Source: Strongylocentrotus purpuratus (taxonomy: Eukaryota; Echinodermata; Echinoidea; Camarodonta; Strongylocentrotidae). Taken from it: DNA of 64,000 nt. Below the pieces are notes generated by a model that was not told where the DNA came from, made no database searches, and was given only the letters and a program-made list of their open reading frames with translations. Every line of letters starts with the position of its first letter. Positions within the stretch are counted from its first letter, which is position 1. The stretch spans positions 21,416,539 to 21,480,538 of the forward strand of contig NW_022145606.1 of assembly GCF_000002235.5 (NCBI RefSeq). The letters are read 5' to 3'. Position numbers and translations under genes: made by a program. Below are positions 11,401 to 23,400 of the stretch, piece by piece.

Positions 11401-14400
11401 AATAAATGAATGGAAGCACTAACTTACCCTTTCATGATAGCTTTGAGGAAGGCATCATTCTGTGGTTCCCTATAATCTCTGAGTTCACCATCATCAATAC
11501 TAAAACCAGTCTTCCACATCTTAAGAACTACATGCCTCTGTGAGGATAGAGAAAGAAAGAGAGGGATGCAAAACTTAAAGCCACACTGCCCTACTTGTAG
11601 CTACTTGCTCCCTCTAAATAGAAAACAATGCCTAAACGGTGACCATTGGTCCCCCATGATCCTCTTTTTCTTACGTTAATTAAGAGCTGAGTTGATGAGA
11701 TAACCACCTGTCCAGTGACCTTGCAGGGTGGTCTAATCCCTCCTATAAACTAGTACAGATAAGCTTTAAGAACGACATGTCTCTGTGAAGATAGAGATAA
11801 AGAGAGGGATATAAAACTCAAAGTTCATCATCAATAAACTAAAACCAGTCTTCCACATCTTAAAAACTACATGCCTCTGTGAGGATAGAGAAAGAAAGAG
11901 ATACAAAACTCAAAGTTCTTCATCATTATACTAAAATCAATCTTCTACATCTTACATGTCTCTCTGAGGACAGAGAGAAAAGGAGAGGGATACAAAACTT
12001 ATATGTTTTGAAAGTTAAACATTAGATCTCTATACAAAAGTGGGTAAAATTGCTGACAAAGGCTGGCATAATTAACAGCAGAATATTTCTGAGGCAAAGT
12101 TTTTGTATTGAAATTAAAAGTTGAGAACAGTAGATTTGTGGGGGATTCCCCTACTCTGTACCTAGTGTTATTGATAGAACAACCCCCCCCCCCCCCTCAC
12201 CTGTGAATATAGACATATACATTACTAACCTTCTTGGCCTTGGACCAGGCATTGTACCAGAGGTGCCTGGTAACGGTACCACAGGTTCCTGGGGGATTTC
12301 CCTAGTCTGTACCCAGTATTATTGATAGCACACCCCTCCCCTATGAGTAGAAACTCCTACTACCTCTCTTGGCCTGGGACCAGGCATTATACTGGTACCA
12401 CAGGTTCCTGGGGGGATTCCCTTGTCTGTACCAGTGTTATTGATAGCACATCCCTCCCCTATGAGTAGAAACTTCTACTACCCTCTCTTGGCCTGGGACC
12501 AGGCATTGTACCGGAGGTGCCTGGTACCGGTACCACAGGTTCCTGGGGGGATTCCCCTTGTCTGTACCCAGTGTTATTGATAGCACATCCCTCCCCTATG
12601 AGTAGAAACTTCTACTACCCTCTCTTGGCCTGGGACCAGGCATTGTACCGGAGGTGCCTGGTACCGGTACCACAGGTTCCTGGGGGGATCCCCCTAGTCT
12701 GTAGCCAGTGTTATTGATAGCACACCCCTCCCCTATGAGTAGAAACTTCTACTAACCTCTCTTGGCTTGGGACCAGGCATTGTACCGGAGGTGCCTGGTA
12801 CTGGTACCACAGGTTCCTGGGGAGATTCCCCTAGTCTGTAGCCGGCACCCCTGAAGGCTCTTGAGGTGTTTCTTGGCTGGGATGTTGAAGGGCTGCCACC
12901 GGCTACCTCCTCTGCACCATGCCTGAAACATAATGCATACAGTATATATTCAAATTATCCTCCTGAATTTTCTATCGACAATCCACTAGGAACTGCTGAT
13001 AAATTCAATCAATAGAATGCTTCTTTCAATATACTGACCGATTCTCTCCGTTAGGTCGGTCCTAAAATGCGGAATTCCCTTCCTCCTATTTTTACAGTAT
13101 GTCGGATTTAATAATTCATTCAAAAGACTTTACAAGAAGCATCTTCTCTTTCTTTATTATGCATAATTTATTTTAAGACCACACCTCTAATACTAAATAC
13201 TTCCATTTTTTTTCATTTTTTTTCTTCTTCCAAGTATATTGTCACGAAATTGGTTTCATTTCGTAGATAGTTATTTCGGCGTAGATGGCGTAGTTCAGGT
13301 TAAATATACGACGCTAAAGTCACGTGTTAATTTTAAGAATGTTCGATTGTGCATGTTTTTGACAGTTTTAGTGTAATTACTTTTCTACCATTAATAATTA
13401 CTTGTTCTCTTTTGTTTAGTTTTATAGAATAAAACTAGTGCTTTCATTTGATATATGGTTTGTTTCAATCTGATATTGGAAAGTGGAGTTATATCAATGT
13501 TTATGTAATTTTTGGAAATCTAACCAGAATAATAAATTATGTATAAGAAATGTGTATATAAATCAATTGTCTCACGTGTCTGTGAGCTTCCTGTCATAGT
13601 CTACATAATTGCCGTCGCCCACTGGGCACACTTACATTGTAAGGCAATCAGATTATGTTTGGATATTTGCCCAATAAAGTATTGCGTGCAACGAAATGAT
13701 TGAGATGATCGTTTGCATGTCTTTCCATGGGGAAACCTAAAGTGGAAGTCTGATTTTAGGTGACGACCATGGTAAGAATCTAGGTTGTGTTTGTTGGGTC
13801 TTTTACGTTCTAGTATTAGACAATACCAGGGACTACTGTGTAGCAGAGCCAGTGGCATGGTCGAGTAAGCTGACTGTACGAAGTCAGACGGTCTGGTTGT
13901 TTGGAGGTGCATGAAGCAAACTGGTGCGGCCAATTGGAGTTGCATGCACAAGCAGACTGGTATAGACGTCTGAAAGGTGCAGAAGCGGACTGGCCTAGTT
14001 GGCTTGTGGTATATGACGGTACAACGGTTGGTAGAAGACGGTGGTCGAGAGGTGGTGCGGAGCAATATATCAGACTGGTGTCAACGTCAACGGGCAGTAT
14101 ATTTCTGCCAAACGGATCCACGGTAAAATTGGTACCGGACCAGGAAAACCTACCAGCAGAAGGCATCCTGACAAGAGAAGCTGCTGGGAAGAACATCGAC
14201 AGGAACCGGTTTCGTTACATGTGGTGTCAGAAGTGGGATCCAGTGACAATGGCACAAGGAAGAAATATGCAGAATCGACCAACGCCAGGAGAAATGATGA
14301 CGCATTTAGAAAGCAGTATGACAGAAATAGATCAAATGATGGAGCAACTACGTGCTTCGATGAGGCAGGCACCAGTTGCAGACTCAGAACCAGGTCGCCG

Positions 14401-17400
14401 CCAGGAGGCATTTCCCCCAACTCTGAGTGGACAAACTGCATCAGGACCAACTGCAGAATCACAGATGCCAGCGGCACAGCGGGTTAGATTTAGTTCAACG
14501 CCCCGACAACAAAGTAGGCGGATGCCCACTGCAGGAACTGAAGTTCATATTACACCACCGCTTTTCTCTCCACCTATGCAGGATGTGGGGAGGTCAAATG
14601 ATGCAGTAATCGGCAGACGGCCGCATATGGTACCAGACAGATTTGACGGTCACACTCCTGTCGAGGATTACTTGCACCACTTTGAGGCATGTGCTGGAGT
14701 AAACAAATGGACCAAAGTAGAAGCAGTGCAGTTTCTTGCTGCAAGTTTGAGGGGATCTGCTGTGAAGCTGTTAAACCAACAGCCTGGAGTGGATTTGACG
14801 TACGACGAGTTGGTATACAGACTCAGGAACCGGTTTGGTCTTGGAGGCAAAGCTGAGGTATACCTAGCAGAGTTGAGACAGCGTCGTCGGCAACCAAAGG
14901 AAAGTCTCCAGGAATTAGGACAAACGATACGGGAGCTGTGTGCATTGTCCTACCCCGAGTTCGACGAAAAAGGACAAGACCGACTAGCCCGTGGGCATTT
15001 TCTGGATGCCGTAGTAACACCAGAAATAAGAAAAGGATTGTTCCGTGCTCAACCTCGCACGCTTGATGATGCCGTGGAAGCAGCTTTAAATACAGAGGCC
15101 TTCCTGAGGATGGAGGGTCAGAGAAATGAAGTGAAGCGTTCAACCACGTACAGTCGAGCACTGGAAGAGTGTGAGGTTGCAGCCATCCGTGAACAGCAAC
15201 CAAGGAATCCTACTATGGATGAGATAGTAGAGAAGGTATTAGATGCCTTAGACATGAGAAATGGGAGGAATACGATTAAACCAGATGTACCAGATAGGAG
15301 ACCGGAACAAACCATGCCAACTAAAGTCTCAGAACGGGAAGATAACCGGTGTTTCAACTGTAATGAATTAGGACACTGGAGGAACCAATGTCCTTATCCA
15401 AGGAAAGTTAGGGGAGGAACAGCACCACCAGCAGCAGAGAAAGCAAATACAAACTTACAGTGGGCAACTGCAAATGGGATGACAGATGAAGAGGAGCAGA
15501 CCAGAGTTGGTTCGTCTCAGGATCCTAACAGGAAAGGACTTTTCCTGGAAGGGAAAATCAATGGACAGTCCTTGAAATTACTGATCGACACCGGAGCCAC
15601 CAACACTTTGATTTCAGATAAGGTGTTTGACCGGATAGAGGATAATAGAAGACCTGAGTTATTACCAGTGACCAGCGTGGTATTACAAGCAGATGGGACC
15701 CCGTTGAGGACCAGAGGTAAATCAAGGCTGGAAGTGCAGATCGGAGATTCACTTGTCACTACAATGGTAACTGTGGCCAGCCTCAAGAACGAAGGCATTC
15801 TTGGGCTAGATTTCCTAGTTCAAACTAATGCTGTACTTGACTGCCACAAGATGGAATTGAGGACCGAGTGGGGCATAATTCCATGCCTAGATAGTGAAGG
15901 AGAATCATTCTGCAGAAGGATAGTGGCGGGGGAGGAAAACTCAATTCCTCCACGACACGAAATGGTGCTAGCAGACAGAGTAACAGGTAAAAAGGAAGCA
16001 CTGTGTGAAGGACTGGTAGAATCTCCTGTGAACCCAATCGAATTATGGAAAAAGGGACCCATCGTTGCCAGATCTGTCGTGAAGACAGATGAAGATGTGT
16101 TGCCTGTCAGGGTGTTCAATCCAACAAGGGAACAGAGGAACATAAAGGCAGGCACTGCCATTGCCTCATTGTCAGCGGTGGAAGAAGTGGGCACAGAAAT
16201 GTGCAACCAGACGATGCCCACTGAAACCAGTGCAAGCAGAAACATGCCACCCGACAAGCAGGGAAACAAGGGCGTTGATGCCCGACGTACGACTACCCAC
16301 TTCTTTCAATGTGACTCTTGTACCAAAAGTTATGAGAAGAAAGACTCTTTGCAAAGACACAAGCGGGAAGTGCATATCCTGAAGTATCGTTGCGACCAAT
16401 GCGATTATCGCACGGGTAGGAAGAAGGAGATGGAGCGGCATCAGGGAGCCCACGATGTAGCTGTGGTTCCCGTGAGAAAACACAGCTTAACACCTGTTTC
16501 TTCGCCAAGATGCAAACCCACTTCCACGCCAATAACAGGGACCTCTGAAAAAGCTGATGCATCGTGGCGTCATGTAAGAATGGACTGGCGGTCGCCACCA
16601 CGTGATGATCCAAGATTGGACCGGCCTCGAGGGAGGTCACCATGTCGCTACCGCTCATCGCGACGAAAATCCAAATCGCCCCAAAGCGACCTAACGAAAT
16701 CGTCATTTCAAAAGACCCCGGAGTCTCCACAGCACGATGGATCGGAAGCTTCCCCTCGACATAGCTGACAATCTACGCCCGAACCAGAAGAAGAGTTGGA
16801 TAACGACGAAAGGTTCCCTTCACCACTTGACTTGCGATATTCATCTAGGAAAATGGCGTCGGAGACTGCATGGGCTAGTGAGTGGACTGAAATTGCTAGT
16901 AAGAATGCTGAAACTCAAACTGACACTGATAGTTCTCGTTAAAGAATTCAGTCAGTACTGCATGAACTTAGAACCGCTGGTTCCGGTGGGAAGGATACCT
17001 AGATGCCCATGGACGTTATTTTCTGTAAATGTGTTATATGCAGTTTGTAAATTGTTGTTAGATATCGCTCGGGGAGCGAGCTAAGGAAAATAAGGGAGTT
17101 GTGTCACGAAATTGGTTTCATTTCGTAGATAGTTATTTCGGCGTAGATGGCGTAGTTCAGGTTAAATATACGACGCTAAAGTCACGTGTTAATTTTAAGA
17201 ATGTTCGATTGTGCATGTTTTTGACAGTTTTAGTGTAATTACTTTTCTACCATTAATAATTACTTGTTCTCTTTTGTTTAGTTTTATAGAATAAAACTAG
17301 TGCTTTCATTTGATATATGGTTTGTTTCAATCTGATATTGGAAAGTGGAGTTATATCAATGTTTATGTATTTTTGGAAATCTAACCAGAATAATAAATTA

Positions 17401-20400
17401 TGTATAAGAAATGTGTATATAAATCAATTGTCTCACGTGTCTGTGAGCTTCCTGTCATAGTCTACATAATTGCCGTCGCCCACTGGGCACACTTACATTG
17501 TAAGGCAATCAGATTATGTTTGGATATTTGCCCAATAAAGTATTGCGTGCAACGAAATGATTGAGATGATCGTTTGCATGTCTTTCCATGGGGAAACCTA
17601 AAGTGGAAGTCTGATTTTAGGTGACGACCATGGTAAGAATCTAGGTTGTGTTTGTTGGGTCTTTTACGTTCTAGTATTAGACAATACCAGGGACTACTGT
17701 GTAGCAGAGCCAGTGGCATGGTCGAGTAAGCTGACTGTACGAAGTCAGACGGTCTGGTTGTTCATGAAGCAAACTGGTGCGGCCAATTGGAGTTGCATGC
17801 ACAAGCAGACTGGTATAGACGTCTGAAAGGTGCAGAAGCGGACTGGCCTAGTTGGCTTGTGGTATATGACGGTACAACGGTTGGTAGAAGACGGTGGTCG
17901 AGAGGTGGTGCGGAGCAATATATCAGACTGGTGTCAACGTCAACGGGGCAGTATATTTCTGCCAAACGGATCCACGGTAAAATTGGTACCGGACCAGGAA
18001 AACCTACCAGCAGAAGGCATCCTGACAAGAGAAGCTGCTGGGAAGAACATCGACAGGAACCGGTTTCGTTACAATATGTTATTATTACTTCTGCGCCTGG
18101 TGCATTCAATTGTCAAGCCTTATTGGCTTCATCGGATGCACCATCTTCCATTTGTACTATGGTTTATACTTACATATTTTCTTTTTTTGAATGCGATTAT
18201 GTAAATTTATATGTAATTTTGATATTGTTATCTGTAATGAAATTCCATATTTCATCTTTGTATATATTGTCATGATGATGGAAATAAATGTCAATTCACA
18301 TGTCAATTCAAAGCCTGAATGGCTACAATGTGGTTGGCAGTCCATCTGCATATTTAATGTACTGGAGCAGCGTTTCTTAACCTTTTTTAAGTCATGCCAC
18401 CCTTTTGCGTCACCCCAATCCAAAATCCATTGACAGAACATTCATTTTGCATCACTCTGAAACGTGTGACACACCACATACACATCAGCAAATTTGTTTC
18501 TAACTTTATGTCTTATAAAGAGCTGCAACTGATCAAAAAAAATTGCAAGTTTACAGTTTCCTATCTCTTATTATGTACATAGTTGCGATTGATATCAATC
18601 ACAAATAAGTTTATTAATATTATATTTATAGTCGGGGCCCATATACCTGAATCTCAGTTCGTTTGACTCTCGACTCAATCTCTTTCTCCGTCATTCTCTT
18701 GATCTAACCTCCTTTTTCTAGATCGTTTGCAATCATTCATTTTCCCTTTTTCTATCTTTCTTTCTTTCTGTTTGCCTTTTACTATTTTCCTCCATTTTTC
18801 CCTGTTTTATTTGTTTTCCCAACAAATCTATAATTTCTTAGCTACATATTTTTTTCAATTTATTGATTTTCTAAGCATACTTTGTTCATGTTATATTGTA
18901 AAACAGCATCTGAGGAACTAACACTTCAACAAGCTCTGCTTCTAGTTAGTTCCTCTATTCTTGTGCTTTTTCTATTATATTTGTTGTTTCATTGCATATT
19001 TTTGTAATATAATTTTTTATTGTATTATGTTTTGCATGAGAAATAAAAACATTTGAATCATCAATTAATCCTTGGTGATACAAACATGCAAGAACTTTGT
19101 AACTGGAATGGAAAGGGGGATGAAAGCAGAGATGGTTCAAGCAAGCTGACCTCAGGTCAAAGGTCAAATGTCATAGGTACTACTCACTCTTTAGCCTGTT
19201 TGAAGATGTCTTTGACGAGACTGTCCGATTCCACCTTCTTCTTCTTGGGACCGACCACCTGCTGACCGCTGGAATGAGAATGGTATCAAATATTAGAGGA
19301 TCATTCCATGGGGTTGGGGTCACTTTGTGACATACCACAAGTGAGAAACTTAGATGTCTGCTATCAACCAAAACAATGTTTGCTCAAACTGGGTTTAGCA
19401 TGAAAAGCATAGCCAACTATGTGTACAAGTAATCTAGCTACAATGAGAATGGTATCAAATATTAGAGGGTCATTCCATTGGGGTTGGGGTCACTTTGTGA
19501 CATACCTCAAGTGGGAAACTATAGATGTCTGCTATCAACCAAAACATTGTTTGCTCAAACTGGGTTTAGCATGAAAAGCATAGCCAACTACATGTATGTG
19601 TACAAGTAATCTAGCTACAATGAGAATGGTAAGAAATATTAGAGGGTTGTTCCATGGGGTCGGGCTAATTTTGTGACATACCACAAGTGAGAAACTGTAG
19701 ATGTCTGCTATCAACCAAAACAATGTTTGCTCAAACTGAGTTTAGCATAAAAAGCATAGCCAACTATGTTTACAAGTAATCTAGCTACGTGGTGAATTAA
19801 TATCATAGACCAAAAGTTTAAATTTGATGTCCATGTAACGCTGAAATAAGAAACACATATTAAGCAAAGATTTTGAAGAGAAGTAACTGAAACAGGAATA
19901 ATTCTGGCAAGGCACTTTATATATACCGGTACATTGCTTTAAACATTTCAGCAGATGATTTCATCTTCAGTGTGTACTATTTTTATTTTTTTATATCAGA
20001 ATTTGCACAAACTTTCCCTGACCTGCTATTCTCATTTTCTGCTACTATTAGAACCAGCTTAATATCAGGATGCACTTCTCCTTGAACCATTAGCAGTTTT
20101 GTCTCACGTATGAGTGACGTTTAGTTTGATATTTTAATCCAAAATGCTCAACATGCCTGGAGCAGAAAGTTCCGAAAAATCACTGGGAACTTTATCTGAC
20201 CTGTTTCTCTCATTTTCTTGCTTCTATCAAATCGAACTTAATATCAGGGTGGGCTTCCCCTTTAACTTTACCTGCCATGCTCTGGTCCACCCGCGTAGAA
20301 GGCTTGTCCTTCTTCATCACTGTCATCATTGGCTTTCTTAGATGAATAGTCACCCAGAGTGGCTATACGACTGCTGCTTCCTCCTCTGGAAAAGAAATAA

Positions 20401-23400
20401 AAATTCAATTATCAAGTTAAAGGCCGTCTGTACTAGTTCAGCCAGAAGGGATTAGACCACCCAGCGAGGTCACCCAGAGTGGCTATACGACTGCTGCTTC
20501 CTCCTCTGGAAAAGAAATAAAAATTCAATTATCAAGTTAAAGGCCGTCTGTACTAGTTCGGCCAGAAGGGATTAGACCACCCAGCGAGGTCACCCAGAGT
20601 GGCTATACGACTGCTGCTTCCTCCTCTGGAAAAGAAACAAAATGCAATTATCAAGTTAAAGGCCGTCTGTACTAGTTCGGCCAGAAGGGATTAGACCACC
20701 CAGCGAGACTGCGGGGTCACTGATAGGTGGTTATCTCATATCAGCTCTCAATTAACATAAGAAAAAGAGGATCATGGGGACAAACAGGCACCGGTTGGGG
20801 GAGTTTTCTATATAGATGAGCAAGTAGGTACAAGTAATTAATGCACTTTCTAGACCAGTATTTTTAAACCGTACTAATTAAAGTCACGGCACGCTCTTTA
20901 GAAATAAAATGTTTTGTGTCTGAGGTATTCTGAGTCTTTGATTTTGACGTGAATAGGTTGACTAATATTTGCCTTTCACATAAAATAAATATGCTTGGGT
21001 ACGAAATTCAAAATGTATTTGTTCCACTTTTACATCAACATGCAAAATTTTTTAAGATTCGTACATAGTAAAGAGTAACAAAACATTACGGGTAGTGTAT
21101 GGTTGATAGCCAAATGTTCTGAGTGAAGTGAAAATACATCAGGCATTACAAAATAATGAACCTTCAGAATAACGCAATAAATTTTTTGAAATTATGAACC
21201 TTATTTCATTTTTGGAATCTTGAATCTCGTGGTAATGTGGTAACTGTAAATTTTGTTTTGGAATTGAAAACTTTTGGAATAATGAACCTTCAGAAGAAAA
21301 CGAATGAGTGCAACCTGAGTAGACCTACCTTCCTTTTGGGGCTGATCCTTTAGCTTTGCCTCCTCCCTGTGGCTGAGCTGCAGGAGGTGGTTCAACCCTA
21401 GGGGGTTCAGGCTGTCTTTCAGAGGGAGGGTCTCTGCTTGGTGGATCAGTAACCATGTCATCTGAGTTATCATAGAAACTCTCTAGCGCCACCTGTAATA
21501 ATCAGAAAAAAAATATTTTATTTTACTTTATTTGAATTTGATTTATTGGTTTCTGCATCTTTTTTGGTTTGATAATATATAGATAATATACAAAATTAAA
21601 CAAATATATTTAGGGGGAAACAGAGTGGCCACTGTAGACAGGTGGGTGTTCTACTGTCTACAGCACACAGTTCTTTCTTAAAGGAGACAACATACTTTGC
21701 CACTATAGAAAGGTGGCCTTTATAGGGAGGTGGCTACCTAAAAAAGACAGAAGTTTCATCTAGATCTTTTCAGCAGAATGTAAAATACAAAACAGCATAT
21801 ATAGCAGTCTTTTAAAATTACAAAGAATGAAATGCAAGTGCTTCAGTTTTTTAAGAGGTATCTACATGGATCCGGGCTAACTCGGACCAGGGGACAACTC
21901 GGCCCAGCTGCAAAAACGGTCATTCTTTGTCATTTTAGCCTAACTCTAACTCTAACTCTAACCTTAACCCTAAACCTAACCCTAAACCTAAACATGCAAA
22001 AAATGACAGTTTTTAGAGCTGGACCGAGTTGCCCCCTGGTCCGAGTTAGCCCGACTCCATCTACATGTATCTGCCCACGAGTGGACAGTTTAGATAATGT
22101 TTCAAAATGTGATGGTTCCCATCCAAATTTATACACTTTCTCACAGGTTTCAGTGCAAACAATTTGCAGCAATTTGTAGTGAAACCTGTCAGGAAGTGTA
22201 TATTATAATATCTTTGTTTTAAGAAAAAAATTAAGAAAATTGACACCAAACAGATAAGAAAGATAACCACTTTGAAATGCTGTCCATTATTGAAACAATT
22301 GTTAAAGATTTAGAGTAAAACCGCCAAACTTCGGACACTAAAGACAAAACGGGGGAAAACATTAAATTCTTTTTTAATTATTGAAAGATCAAACATACTA
22401 TTATTGTGCAAATACTGTTTATGTATGTCATGTAAAAGAAAATTAGTAAAGGAAATGGAAAACTAGAATTATTTACTTACCCGCCGAACCTGTTTTCATG
22501 CCAAGCTTCGGACGTTCATATGTAGCGCACGTATAGCGCATAGCGCACGTATACACCTTAACTCCCCCGTTAAGGAACTGTAAAAATCTAGGTAACCTGA
22601 AATCTGTCTCTGAATTCAATGTTTTTTGTGAGTTTTGCAGACGGCAACCTGCACGATATAGGTTAGTAGTAGTATCAAATGCATGCAAGTTAACCGCCTG
22701 AGCTAGGCTCATATTTTGCGTTTGAGCCGTTGAAGTCATTTTTGTCCGAAGTTTGGCAACGTCCGAAGTTTGGCGGTTTTACTCTAGTTGATTTGTGAAT
22801 TTTTTGGTATGTAATATACTCCACGCTCGAGTCAACGTAAACGAGGACGTGTCATATTTCCGATCTGCATGTTGGTGATGTGAAAAACAGATTCCCCAAT
22901 GATTTTCTTGATGCATTTTACATACACGTTATGAGCGATAGTCATAAATCAACAATTAGCGCCAGACGGACAACCCATGAAAGTAGACCCTAGATGGTGA
23001 ACTGGGGTTATTTTCTTACGCGGTATCCGTTTTTTCGCATCGCCAGCGCACGGTTCGAAACCTGCAGATCGCCGATAAAAAAAAAATGTCTGCGAAAAAT
23101 GTGAATGATCCTTATTTTTTAGGACGCAAGTTGTCGGCATTTACGAGGATATCCTTAATTATCGGACGATCCTCATAGTCATACTTGGACCAGTACCAGC
23201 AGAACTCTTCATCTTCACATGGCCAAATCACCGGCAAATGGGGACCAATGATGATATGGCTTTGCTTGCTAATTGCTACATCAATCATGGTTATGGAAAC
23301 CACTCGTTCGTCAACATGGACACGCTTGTGTTTAGGCAAAGTCTCACACGAACAGATGAACACTTGACTCATTCAGTCATTCACTCACCACTCACTCAAC

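Larger units (their letters stand above)
13240..18073 (+). mobile_element. Complete non-autonomous LTR retrotransposon (gag-PR-zinc finger, no RT/IN)
   Basis: A 4834-bp element bounded by a 4-bp target duplication ATAT (13236-13239 and 18074-18077). LTRs are 13240-14219 (980 bp) and 17102-18073 (972 bp). They differ mainly by an 8-bp and two 1-bp indels, so insertion is recent. Each begins TGTCACGAAA and ends TTTCGTTACA. A primer-binding site TGGTGTCAGAAGTGGGAT (14222-14239) is complementary to the 3' end of a tRNA-Leu. A purine-rich tract lies at about 17083-17098, just before the 3' LTR. Only 334 bp separate the internal ORF from the 3' LTR, so reverse transcriptase, RNase H and integrase are absent. 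It lies in p47 intron 4, antisense to the gene. Mobilisation in trans by an autonomous Ty3/gypsy-like relative is inferred. Confidence 0.93.

Noticed and set aside
13901..14248. Gag ORF starting inside the 5' LTR
   Set aside because: The frame is open, but it crosses U5 and the primer-binding site. The ATG at 14249 right after the primer site is the natural start.
21938..21992. Internal telomere / chromosome fusion site
   Set aside because: Only ~55 bp of degenerate units, confined to the loop of a small palindromic element. Too short and too specific for a fusion scar.
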